This document shows, in pieces, positions 1 through 11,778 of a DNA stretch of 64,000 nt (the stretch's first letter is position 1; each line of letters opens with the position of its first letter). The notes beneath the pieces are model-generated. The model had not been told where the DNA came from. It searched no databases and saw only the letters and a list, made by a program, of their open reading frames with translations. The position numbers and the translations under genes were made by a program. Source of the DNA: Agapanthus africanus (taxonomy: Eukaryota > Streptophyta > Magnoliopsida > Asparagales > Amaryllidaceae); the NCBI GenBank assembly GCA_030015575.1, contig CM057338.1, positions 135,929,546-135,993,545 on the forward strand, in the 5' to 3' direction.

Positions 1-3000
1 GGTGATACCGCCTCAGAATATGCCTAGATCGCTGATGGGACCTGGGTTCCTTGGCCAAAGCCACTGCTCCATTGTTATCGCAATACAAAGGTATTGGATG
101 CCCAATGGATGGAACCACTCCAAGTTCAGTAATGAACTTCTTGATCCAAACAGCCTCTTTAGCAGTATCGTTGGCAGCGATGTATTCAGCCTCCATCGTC
201 GAGTCTGCCACGGTTTCCTGCTTGGAACTCTTCCAGCTAACCGCCCCTCCGTAAAGGGTAAAGACAAATCCCGACTGTGACTTAGAGTCGTCCTTATCAC
301 TCTGGAAGCTCGAATCGGTAAAGGACTCCACTTTGAGTTCTCCATTACCATACACCAAGAGCATCTATTTAGTCCTTCGCAAGTACTTGATAATGCTCTT
401 CACAGCTGTCCAGTGACTCTCTCCAGGATCAGCTTGATACCTGCTCACTACACTTAGTGAGTATGCTACATCGGGTCTGGTACATAGCATCGCATACATG
501 ATAGAGCCTATAGCCGAAGCATAGGGTATCCCTTGCATGCGAGCTCTCTCCAAATCAGTCTTGGGAGACATCTCTTTGGATAGAGTGACTCCAGAGATCG
601 TGGGTAAGTTCCCATGCTTGGATTCTTCCATACTAAACCTCTTTAGTATGGTGTCAATGTACCTTGATTGGGACAATCCTAATATCCGTTTGGATCTATC
701 TCTATAGATCCTAATTCCCAATATGCAGGAGGCATCACCAAGATCTTTCATTGAGAATCTTTGTGATAAGAAGAGCTTGACCGATTGCAGCATAGGAATA
801 TCATTTCCTATCAAGAGTATGTCGTCCACGTACAATACGAGGAAGACAACCTTACTCTCTGCCACCTTCTTGTAGATACAAGGTTCATCTGGATTTTTGA
901 CGAAATCAAACTCTTTGATAACAACGTCAAAGCAGATGTTCCAACTCCGCGATGCTTGCTTTAATCCATAAATGGATTTAAGCAGCTTGCACACCTTCCC
1001 GCTGCTCCCACTGTCTACGAAGCCCTCTGGCTGAGTCATGTACACGCACTCTTCTAAATCACCATTTAGAAAGGCGGTCTTAACATCCATTTGCCAGATT
1101 TCGTAGTCATGATATGCAGCGATGGCAAGCATGATCCGGATGGATTTAAGCATAGCCACTGGAGAAAAGGTTTCGTCATAATCCACACCTGGCCTTTGAC
1201 GAAAACCTTTTGCAACAAGTCTAGCTTTGAAAGTCTCCACTTTCCCATCTACACCAAGTTTTTTCTTGAAGATCCACTTGCTCCCAATGGGTTTTACCCC
1301 TTCAGGAGCAACTTCCAAAGTCCATACTTTGTTGGGGTACATGGATTCCATCTTGGACCGCATAGCATCCAGCCATTTCGCTGAGTCCCTACTCGTAATG
1401 GCCTGCTTGAAGCTAGTTGGGTCATCATCCTCCATGATGCAATCTTCGCTTCCACCGTCAATGAGAAAACCGTAGTATCTCTCAGGTGGACGAGAAACCC
1501 TACTAGATCGGCGGAGAGGCTGGGGTTCGTCGGGTACTACTGAATCCTCTGGTTCTACTAAATCATTAGTTGTAGTTTGCGGTGCTGGAACCTCTTCCAG
1601 CTCTACCTCTTTGCCACTAATTTCTTTTGCGAGAAATTCCCTTTCCAAAAAGGTGGCATGTTGAGCAACAAACACTCTTTGTTCCTCAGCTTGGTAGAAA
1701 AAATATCCTTGAGAATTCTTTGGATATCCCACAAACTTGCAAAGAACTGATCGTGCCTCGAGTTTGTCCGGATTTTGCTTTTTGACATAGGCCGGACAAC
1801 CCTATATCTTAATTCGTTTAAAATATGGTCTCTTCCCACTCCATATCTCATATGGTGTGGTAGGTACAGATTTAGATGGAACCAGATTCAATAGGTATAT
1901 GGCTGTCTCAAGCGCATACCCCCAAAAAGAAATAGGTAACTCAGCATTGCTCATCATTGAGCGCACCATATCTAATAGGGTGCGATTCCTTCGTTCCGAT
2001 ACACCGTTGTGCTGTGGTGTATAAGGAGGAGTAAGTTGAGAGAAAATCCCATTCTCTTTTAGATAATCCAGGAATTCAATGCTTAAGTATTCACCTCCTC
2101 GATCAGATCGAAGAATCTTAATACTTTTGCCCGTTTGGTTCTCTACCTCGTGCTTATATTCTTTGAATTTCTCAAAAGCTTCAGACTTATGTTTCAACAG
2201 AACACATGCCCGTATCTAGAGAGATCGTCAGTGAATGTAATAAAGTAGGAAGAACCATTTCTGGCATGTGTAGACATAGGACCGCATACATCACTATGTA
2301 TCAGTCCCAAGAGTTCAGTAACTCTTTCTCCGTGTCCCGTAAACGGAGTTTTGGTCATCTTTCCTTTGAGACATGAATGGCAAGTGTCATAAGATGATAA
2401 TTCGAATGAATTCAAATATCCATTCTTATGTAACTTAGCTAGTCGTGTCTCATTGATATGACCAAGTCTACAGTGCCACAAGAAGGATTCGTTCATTTCT
2501 GAGCTTTTCCTCTTATGTGTGTTTTGTATATTGAGGACTGTATTTTGATTGAGAATGAATATGCCATTATGTAATGAGCCTGATGCAATCAACTTTTGAT
2601 CTAGGAATATGTTCATAACATTATCCTTTACTACAAAATTATATCCTTCTTTACTTAATAAAGAGACTGATATAATGTTGCACATCATGTTCGGTATATA
2701 ATAGCACTCATTCAGAACTAGTGTATCACCATTTGGTAATACCAGGTGATATATGCCAACTGCTTTGGCTGCAACATTTGCCCCATTCCCTACTTGAACG
2801 GAATGATCACCTTTACCCAGTTCTCTACCTTTCCGTAGCTCATGTAACTGCTTACATATGTGGGATCCTGATCCGGTATCTAATACCCAGGACGTAGGGT
2901 GAACTGAAAAACAGTTCTCAATAACTAACACACCTGAAGAAGATGCATCAACATGCATGTTCTTTTGGGCGGCTTGAGAATCTAGATATTCTCCTATTCC

Positions 3001-3114
3001 CTGTTCAGTCTTATAACTCTTATAAGAAAGAACGGGTCCAACGTTCCCCTGCACAGTATAACATGCGGGTTCGGTCAATACATCCATATTTTTATCTTGA
3101 TTAGGGCATGACAT
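1..3114 (-). pseudogene. Copia polyprotein of element A (protease, integrase, RT, RNase H), broken and nearly without gag
   Basis: Polyprotein for proteolysis, integration and reverse transcription. The first ATG after the pyrimidine tract is at 3112-3114. The protease motif DTGSGSH is at 2860-2880. An integrase HHCC finger and the core with ITFTDD, RSDRGGEY and NGVSERRN follow. The RT YVDD box is at 821-832, and RNase H (KQETVADSTMEAEY) is still open at the window edge. Gag is almost gone: only about 75 residues separate the start from the protease, and no zinc knuckle remains, whereas element C has several hundred residues there. Breaks: a frameshift near 2195-2202, TAG for the conserved Trp at 1802-1804, and TAG at 365-367 where D has Glu. 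No functional protein is expected. Confidence 0.85.
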
Positions 3115-5810
3115 GGTCGCTACCTGGAGAGAGAGAGAAGAAAACACTTTAGCGTATGCTCTTGCAAGATCAGATTGGTTATTATCTTATCTAATCAGGA
3201 TGGCTCCCACTGGTTTTTATCAAATCTTCCTTCTAACCCGAAAAGGAAAGACTAGCCGGGATTAATTACACCCTACAACTTCGTCGATCTTTCACCCAGG
3301 CCAGTGTCGGTACTTTGAGGGAGGTTCCCCGTGCTTTCGTACGGACCTAATTAAAGTAAACCTCGTTTTCCCAGAGGCGTAACCCCGTTGACACCTTTCT
3401 AGACACCTACTTGATCGGCTAATTATAATGTGTAAAACTCTCCCAGGAGTAACTCTTACTCGCAGTGGGTATCGGGATCCAACTATCTCATAGAAGGTAT
3501 GCAATCTCATTGCAAATTTCAACACTTGAAATTCCCAATAATGCTTTTGCCCCTAGCGATCTATGACCTTGACTAAGTCAACAAACCATAAATCGCTAGT
3601 CAAGTTCAACCCGTGCATTTCTCGATTGAATTAAACCCACCCGTACGACCCTTGACTGAGTCAACAAGGCCGTGCGAATGCCCTAATCCAATCATATCTC
3701 ATGTTGTAACAGATAAACATTGTTTAGCTACCGTACACTATGCCTTGACTAAGTCAACAAACATAGTACGAATACTAAATAATATCTATCTGAAATGACG
3801 GAGGGCTACGCAGGTTTTTCAGAAAAACCATGAGCATAAAGAACTTGATATCGTTGTAGAATCAAGTGAAGTTTTGAAATGGAGTGGTTTTGAGGCTTTT
3901 CTAGTTTTGCTAAAGGGGTCACTCCCGGTGAAGGGATCATCGGCCCTTTCCTCGTTGAATGAGGTGCGGGATATATCATATATATCACTGTGCAAAGCAG
4001 AAACTATAGAAGCAATCAAAAGTCAAACCGAATGTGTAGCATCTGCCAATTATTGCTAAAGGGGTCACTCCCGGTGAAGGGGTCTCGGCCCTTTCCTCAT
4101 CGAATAAGGTGCAGGGTATATCATATATACCGCTATGCAAAGCAAAAATTGTAGCTACCCTTTTTATTAAAAATTTGATTCTACAACATCTTTTAAGTTT
4201 CTTTTCTTTCATTAATCATATTAATGAAGTCCCATCATTTAAGTCACCTAAACATCACAGATAAATACGACGTACACTTATGCCATCCGCATTCGCCTCG
4301 ATGTCCCCTCGTGCACCGTTAGGTTAGGTAACTAACGACAGAGCAGGGCAGGGCTAGTGCGGGTGTAAAACATAAGTAACGCCTATATAATATATCATAT
4401 ATACTGTATACTGTATCCATTAGAACATATCAAATGATCACATCACAGATATCGCAGCAGAAATATAGATATAATGTGGGATATACTAGGACGTCCGTAT
4501 TTAATACTTAGCCAAAATAGAAAATACAGATTCCACAGTCGCGATGAATAGCCAAGCCCACACCCTGGACCCCTACGAGAGCGGAAAGCGACCCTACCAA
4601 TTCTGGAGTTTAGGAGACCCGGTCTCGACTCCTCGAGATGGCCTCCCACTGAACCCCAGAACCCGGTCACCCGTGCTCCCCTCCTTGGGCCATCCTAATG
4701 CGGAAAAGTAAATAATATACAACACAGGTGGCATCGACCTCAACCCGGAAGTGCCCCAAATAAAAGAATATTACATTACATTTGAATTTACATGAATGAA
4801 AATATAAAACTCTCATCTCACATAAAAACCCCCCGGCTATTCAATCGTGACAATCCTGCACATCATATCTCAGCAACACATAATATCCCATATCATCAAC
4901 GTAAGTAAGTATGCATACACTGATTGTCGTCTACGTATAGCAACGACAATCGGCAATACCACTACATACTACACTTACGGTCACAGAAAAGAAAGTGTAA
5001 AACTGCAATATCTGGAATCCACATTCTCTCTAGACATCATAAATGCGAAGTATCACATACCTCGTATTTCATGTCTTATAATGTGAATTCCACACATTGC
5101 ATCACATCCCGAATAAACAGACAGTATTAAAGTTTTCGAACGACCGATCAAATACCCAAGATTCACTAAAGCTCAACACTTGAGCGAAGTTCAAAAACTT
5201 GGAGTGTGACACAGTAGTAGCGGTTCAGTCGTAGAAGGGTCAAGCCAACGCCTCACATGTGGCACGCCGTACTGCCCCAAACCCTAAGGTTCAAAGGGCA
5301 GTTCAAGACGGTCACATAATCGAGTTAAGGTTTGTTGTCTTCTAGAGGGACCACCGCAAAAAGACTTGCACGTATCTCCAAAGTATTTAAACCCCGTGAA
5401 AAGTGAGCAAATGATACTCGTTCAAAAAGACTTGACACGAAATTCCGATCGAACAGTCGAGTCCAAAACCATCTTCAGAATTTTTCAATGCAATATTCAG
5501 ATTAAACATACCTAAGATACTGTACAAGAAGTTCTAAGAATTACAGTGAAACATTTATGCAATGAAGCCCCTGTACGGCCGCGGAACCGCGGCCTAAGAC
5601 AAGAATTGCGGCGGTTCCGCGGCGGTTTATACTGTTCATTGCATAATTTTTGCATCGTAATTCTTATATCTTCCTGCTGTAATTTTTACGTATTTTTAAT
5701 TTTGAAAAAAGTCAATTTTTGAAAAATGTCCAGAGAGCACCAAAATCCGTATTTTTTCGGTTCGATCGGAGTTTTAACTTCGTTAAGGTGTCGCCTAATG
5801 TTCTAGGTCG
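3115..5810 (-). other. Untranslated leader of element A
   Basis: Long leader between primer site and polyprotein, related to the leaders of B, C and D. It contains a GC-rich inverted repeat (5577-5625), three copies of a TTGACT/AGTCAA motif (3567-3585, 3650-3668, 3743-3761), a tandem duplication of about 147 bp (about 3908-4000 and 4055-4147), and a conserved block around 4310-4350. The pyrimidine tract ending in AG before the start codon is at about 3122-3142. I see no coding region. Confidence 0.7.
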
Positions 5811-5822
5811 GCTCTGATACCA
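5811..5822 (-). other. Primer-binding site of element A (initiator tRNA-Met)
   Basis: The reverse complement reads TGGTATCAGAGC, the standard plant site for priming by initiator tRNA-Met. It lies one base inside the LTR end. A second, slightly altered copy (TGGTATCAGGGC) lies at 6032-6043. Confidence 0.85.
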
Positions 5823-5823
5823 A

Positions 5824-8134
5824 TGTTGGGTTAGGCAGCCACCCCATCCAATGGGGTCGCCGTGGCACCAACGGGTCCCTCAGCCGCTACTTTTTACGCA
5901 TGCCTCCTCGCGAGGACTACAACCCGCCGGAACACCTTCCGGTCTCGGGACACCCTGGGGGTAAGAGCCTATGCTTCGCCACACTGTCACACAGTGAGAA
6001 CCCCCCATAGGTCAACATCCAATGCCTAGTAGCCCTGATACCAATGTTGGGTTAGCATAGCACCTCATGAAGGGTTTGGAAGCATCACATGAACCAAATA
6101 TGTAGTCTTTAGGGTGCTAAGCTAATGAACAAAGAATCGTTCCTAGAATCGATTAGGGTTTCAAAATTTTCATATCGACATATGAAAGAAATGCTAGGGT
6201 TTAGAGAGTACAACCTTTGTAGCTCCCTACGCTAGACTCCTCGGCTACTCGGGGTTTGAAAGAACTCCGCTTGAACTCCTCGACGTCACCGATGATCCAC
6301 CCGGAGTCCGCTTTGTCCAAGCTTGCGACTTTTTCCGATCAAGTGAACGAAATCGAGTCAACACTCCAAACAAGTGGGCTAGGCTTGTGTAGAATGGTGT
6401 TGTGGTTCTCTTTCTCACTTCAAAATCCTAACTTGTTGATTATATAGCTCACTACAAAAATCTAGAGAGCTATGAAGGAGGAGGAAGAAGATAATGGCAA
6501 TATTAGAAGATGATAAGTTTTTCTCTTCCAAAGTAAGTGAAAAATATATCAATATATATTTTAAATCTATTATCTCAAACCATGGTTGAATCATTATTGT
6601 ACTAGGGTTAAAACACAAAAGGAAACTTAACCTAAGGTTAAGTGGCGGATGAGAATGGTTAGGTCAAAAGAAGTGTGTAGAACAAATCAATAATGCACCA
6701 TTTCTTTCCTTTTATGTTTTAGTATAAATACAATAATAATTCATAAAAAATACCATGGTGTGAGTCTTATATTGCCACCATTTTCATATACATCCAACCA
6801 TGATAAATGTATGTATGCATGTATGTATGTATACACATCCATATGTGCATGAAACTAGAAAGAAAGAAAAACATACATACATTCATACATCCATCCAATA
6901 CAAGAAAGGATTTCTAGTGAGAAACTAATGGTTAAATGATAATCAACACTTGATTTACCAATCCGGCCATATCACATATGACTCCTACCAAAAGCAAGCC
7001 GCCCGATCAATATACGGTATCCTATACGCTTATTTTAATCGGGTCCATGCGCATATCACATACGCGCACCACAACGTTTCACCTGGACTAGGAAACTCCA
7101 TTGTGGGACTCTAAGACTCGTCAATACGCCGGCAGTGGGTGATGATCATATGAAGCATACTCAAGCCGCAAGCGGTCAGCTAAATGTAACGGCCACCCGG
7201 GTATTGAGCGATCAGAAGAGAACAAGCGAATCTGCTACAACTCCCGTCGAGCCGATCGGCGACACTTCCCGTACAGTCCGGTCTCCTCGTCTGATATGTC
7301 GCATATCAAGTCTAGGGGTGGTAAACGTCAGACCCCAATAACTGACAAGTCGTGCCGATGTGAGGCTCATAACGGGTCGAGAAACTACTGGTAACACTTA
7401 CCAGCAAATCTCTGATCAGCCCTAGCCAGGGACTTCCCTGTTACGGCCAATCAAGCACAGCGCAACATCAACTCCCAATACCGGGAGAGACGAAACCCCT
7501 CCTATCGCTCATTGCCTCCATGTGATTCGGGACTGTACCCAAAAACCACCGTTTTGCACGCCCTCATGGACGTGGTAAGGTGGAGATCAAAGTACAGTGG
7601 GAATGACACAAGACTCTATGACGATCTCGAGTCTACAGACTAACCTGCACAAGTGTCAACTGAGAACTGGCATCTGACGTGAGGTATAATACCATTTGGG
7701 AGTTCTCGGCGAGTCCGTCCAGTGTACCCAGTCTCCACTGAGCACCCGTATACCATCTCTGATGTCAAACACCAATGGATATGGGATCATCCATCGTCCA
7801 TCTCATGGGTCGAGAAGCGTATACGCTATATCGATGCCCCGTCTCGATACACCTACGACTAGGGACCTTGAAGGATGTACTTATGGACTACCATGTCCCC
7901 ACTAGTATGATCTGCATCATAGTCCAGGTAGTCAAGTACACATCCTAAGGGCTTTACCAACATGTAACTATAGGACAGTTTAAAGAGACTAGTATACATG
8001 TTAAGATAAAGAGAAACCAGATAGCATACTATCATATCGAGCAAGAAAGTCATCTCTATATATATGGCCAAGCATCCAATATAATATACATCATCTGTGT
8101 AACACTGGCCTCTAGGGCATACATACAACTAACA
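5824..8134 (-). repeat. 5' LTR of element A
   Basis: Aligns in reverse with the LTRs of D and C over 7700-8134 and beyond. Taken to its outermost primer-site junction it is 2311 bp, about 220 bp longer than B's LTR. The excess (5824-6044) ends in the same LTR-end/primer-site sequence that recurs at 6032-6055. An alternative reading puts the LTR end at 6045. A short ATGT-rich microsatellite lies near 6815-6850. Confidence 0.7.
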
Positions 8135-8445
8135 GATGTCGGGAGCGTAACTGCCGGCGTGATTCTCGCGCTTGCCCTGCCTGCTGCCACCGCTATATAA
8201 ACCCCTTTTTCAGACGGTTCAAGTAAGCCATTTTTACTCCACTAAGCTGTTACTCTGCTCGGATCTCTAGTCTAACTTAACCGTCGGAGGGTCTTCGGTG
8301 GTACAACCACGCCGGGACTTCCTTGCAGGTAGCTCGGCAACCACAACCTCAAACCCATTGAGATCCACACGCTTTAGGAGCGACAGCCTCCAGATCCAAT
8401 CTCAGCCACCCATCACCGCCATCAGCAGAACAACGGAATGTAACA
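8135..8445 (+). repeat. Tat-type gypsy LTR fragment interrupted by element A
   Basis: Matches the reverse complement of G's LTR (about 9115-9430): a shared CTATATAAACC TATA box at about 8191, the GTCGGAGG segment and the AGACTTCCTTGCAGGT-like segment. It is in the opposite orientation to G and clearly diverged. Similarity fades near 8445. The missing LTR part should lie left of the window, beyond element A. Confidence 0.75.
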
Positions 8446-8976
8446 TTTTGGCGCGATCCAGGTCGCGTCATTGTATAAATTTGGATTTATCATATATGAT
8501 AGCTAATGGTTCAAAGGGCCATCCATTTTGTTTATGTATTTATTTTTTGTTCAAAATCAAGCTTTCAAATTTTATCAATATTATTTACAAAATTATATTT
8601 ATTTATTAAACTAAAACCGAAGAATTGGAGGAATCTTGTTCGACCCTGCATAAATAAAATAAGGTAGAGCAAACTTTTTGAATTTGCACTAATATATTTT
8701 ACCAATGAACACATATTATAGGTGGTTATCACACATGTATGCATGTATTTGGATTAAATTATTATATGGCATTAATTGTCTGTTTGTTATTTATAACTGA
8801 TTTAAAGCTGGCTATTAAGGATAACATGCATGCATTGTAGAAAATCAAGGAAATTTAGCGGTCTATCATTTGAAAGATGACAACAGCTGGTTCCATCCAT
8901 TATAAATTAGAATGCGACACCGATTTAACATTTTTTTCTACACTTTCTTCTTCATTCCACAATCACTGGATCCAAC
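8446..8976. other. AT-rich DNA without recognisable features
   Basis: No coding region, LTR similarity or repeat recognised. It forms the left flank of the interrupted SINE. Confidence 0.5.
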
Positions 8977-8990
8977 ACATATCTGGTACC

Positions 8991-9082
8991 AACGAGCAAG
9001 TAGCTCAGATGGTATGGATACTTCCTCTCTTAAAAAAAGTGTGTCATTTGAATTTCAGGAATCCCGAGAGAGAAAGTGGCCA
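8991..9082 (+). mobile_element. SINE 1, 5' half (tRNA-derived)
   Basis: Contains a polymerase III A-box-like TAGCTCAGATGG (9002-9013) and a decayed B box. The matching 3' half is at 59734-59856. A 14-bp target duplication (ACATATCTGGTACC, 8977-8990) recurs with one mismatch at 59857-59870, on the far side of element G. Joined length is about 215 bp, close to the 221 bp of SINE 2. Confidence 0.85.
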
Positions 9083-9672
9083 TGATGGATCTTTGGATCT
9101 CCTTCAGATGTTACCTTCCGTTGATCTGCAGCGAGTGGAGACGAGAGGCTGAGATTGAGTTGGGAGGTTGCCTCCTGAAGCGTGTGGATCTCAATGGGGT
9201 TGAAGTGGTTGAAGCCGAGCTACCTGCAAGGAAGTCTCGGGGTGGTTGTGCCCCTGAGGATCCTCCGACGATGAAGTTAGACGGGCTAAATGGGCAGAGT
9301 AGCGGCCTATTGGGGTAAAATTGCCTTACCTGAATCGTCTGAGAGAGGGGTTTATATAGTGGTGGCCATGTGCTGGCGGGCGCGAGATTCATGCCGGCCA
9401 TTACGCCCCTGGTGTTATGCCCGCATGAAAGGCGGGATTCCCCGCTGATGACGAGATACGCTCGTTAATGGAGGAGCGAGATGGCGTGGAACGCGGGATC
9501 ATGGGCGGCGGGTATCTCGCGTCTGGCGCGATTCACGGAGCTGTGGCGGAGACGCCTGCGATCAGTGCTGTAGGTCGGTCTATGAGACCGAGGAAGCTAA
9601 GCTTGGCAAGAGGCTCGAGAACGAGCGGGAGGCCGAGCGAGCTTAGTTCTGTGATAGCTCGGAGGCTGAGGG
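9083..9672 (-). repeat. Element G 3' LTR, first part
   Basis: Matches 58922 to about 59516 at the right end. It is cut by element B; GAGGG at 9668-9672 is B's target duplication. A reverse-strand TATA box lies at about 9348-9358. Confidence 0.9.
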
Positions 9673-11765
9673 TGTTGGATATAGTGCCCTCAGAGTCAAT
9701 TATTGGATCACAGGCACGTGGTTGCAATGATTGAGGGAGGACCTATACCGGTAGGGCAGTCTTACTCGAGATGATAGTATACTATCTGGTTTAATTTTAT
9801 CATCGTGTACTGCTTTAGATGACCTTGCTGGTCACTATTGCACGTTGATAGAGTCCTTAGGATTCTTGCTTGACTGCCAGCAGTATGAGAGTGATCATAT
9901 ACGTGGGAGCTGGGGTCTATAAGCACATCCTTAAAAGGTCCATAGTCGTGGGAGTTTCGAGACAGGGCATCGATACTCCAGAGTAGACTAGTGTATACAG
10001 TCGAGACCCCGACGAGGGGCGGTGGCCGGTCTTACAAGCCACTGGTGTCAGTTGGTTCACCTAAGATGTATACATGTGCTCATTGGGTTATGAGTACACC
10101 GGACAGGACTCACCGGGAACCTGCTAGTTGGTATTATACCTGACGTCAGATAGCAGTTCCCTGGTGACATGTGTACAGGTTAGTTCATCGACCTGAGATC
10201 GTCATTTGTCTCGTGTGAGTTCCCACTGTGCTTTGATTACTACCCTACCATGCTCAAAGGAGACGTGCAAACAGGTTTTAGTTGGGTACAGTCCCGAGCC
10301 ACATGGAGGCAGTGAGTGGATCTGCAGGGGTTCGTCTCTCCCGGTATTGGGGGTGAGGTCGCGTTGTGTCTAGGAGAGTCAGTACATGAAATTTCCTTGG
10401 TAAAGGCAGGAGATTTACTGGTAGGTATTCCAGTAGTATCTCAGGGTGTTCTGGGCTGCACTCCGACACGACTTATACCGCCTTTGGGGGTCTGACTTTT
10501 ACTAACCCCCTAGGCCCGCCATGCGATGCTCATAGAAGAACGGACCGGACTGTACGGATATTGTCACTGACAGGCTCAGTAGGGTGTCAGGATGTGTTCG
10601 CTCATCGACGTCCTTTTTAGTCAGTACCTGGTAGCCCGTTACGTATTGGCTAATACCTCTGACGTGCTAGTGGTTAAATCCACAACCAAAGTATTGACGA
10701 GTCTTTAGAATCCCCCACAGACCAGTTTCTCAAGTTTCGGGCGAAACGCTGTAGAGGCCGTATGGAGATATGGCAGGGTTCGATCAGATACGTGTGGTAT
10801 TGCACGGATCGTGATCGGACGGATTTTACTAGCGGGTTTTGGTTTAAGCCGGATCCTAATATTAGAAAGTGTTGATTTTTTCTCTTTTGATTTGTATTCA
10901 GTGGGAATACAAACGCGGGCATTTATATGCAGTCGCGGGGTTTTCCTGTAATTTATTATGGGATCAGTTTTCTGAAGTTGCCAGTTTGCATTCCGTTCCG
11001 GCCAGTTTTCTTTTGTTCCTTCGCGGCCGGACTTTTTCGTTGGAGGGGGTTATTTGCAAGTGCGCAAATAACATTTTATGGAGGGGTTTTCTTGCATTAT
11101 GTGGCTTCATGATGATATTATTTTTTAGTCTCTTCCATTGCATTTAATGTGATGGTGTGTGAAAGGATTAGATGTGAAATGGTGTGACCATTTTTGTTGA
11201 TGATTATAATTTATATTCTTTCCTTGCTTTTTTGAAATTTGACCCTCCACCATTTCCTTATGGGGCCGGCCACATTTTCAAGGGAGAGATAGAGTGATTC
11301 ATTTTTGTGAGTGGGGAAATTATCATCTCATTCTTTTATACACCAAAGTTCATTTCCATTGTTCATATTTCCCTCCATCCAAAGGCAACTTGAAAACCCT
11401 CAAAGAGACAATGGTTTCTACACCAGTCTACAGCATTTCTTAGACGCGTCGGCTAGCCAACTTCGCGCCCGAGTTGCCTCGGTCCAGAGGTGGGAGCCCG
11501 TAAAAGAACCCGGCGATGTGGTGCCCGTTTCGACGAGGAGGCGGCGACCGAAGATTCCTCGAGGAGATCGGAGTGGAGACGAAGACCGAAAGACACGGAT
11601 CGCTTGGTATAACTTCTCTACTCTCTTTTAGTTTGCTAGTAGCTAGGTTAATGGCCCAATCCGGGATTTTAGTGCGCGGTGGTGCCGGTTTGCTAGTTTG
11701 CAAAGTTTTTCGTTTCCGCGTTTCCGGCGTCGGATCGACAGCCGGGGCGCCGCCGTGCACTTACA
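9673..11765 (+). repeat. Element B 5' LTR
   Basis: 2093 bp, from TGTTGGATATAG to CTTACA. It is uninterrupted and gives the intact reference for the split 3' LTR: the segment at about 10640-10700 runs straight through the site that D occupies at 18506. Confidence 0.9.
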
Positions 11766-11766
11766 T

Positions 11767-11778
11767 TGGTATCAGAGC
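11767..11778 (+). other. Primer-binding site of element B
   Basis: TGGTATCAGAGC one base after the LTR end: initiator tRNA-Met site. Confidence 0.9.

Larger units (their letters stand above)
1..8134 (-). mobile_element. Element A: antisense Ty1/copia (Angela/BARE-like) retrotransposon, 5' part
   Basis: Reading right to left: 5' LTR (8134 to 5824), primer site (5822-5811), a 2.7-kb leader and a broken polyprotein that leaves the window within RNase H. The LTR tip at 8108-8134 is the reverse complement of the TGTTAG...GCCCTAGAGGCC start shared with elements C and D, a sequence familiar from BARE/Angela LTRs. Integrase and RT sequence also fit that lineage. The left end and 3' LTR lie outside the window, so the target duplication cannot be checked; it would be GATGT (8135-8139). 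Confidence 0.85.

Noticed and set aside
13-351. 112-codon minus frame at the left edge
   Set aside because: Wrong frame. The RNase H sequence reads in the frame of 365-1732, interrupted by the TAG at 365-367.
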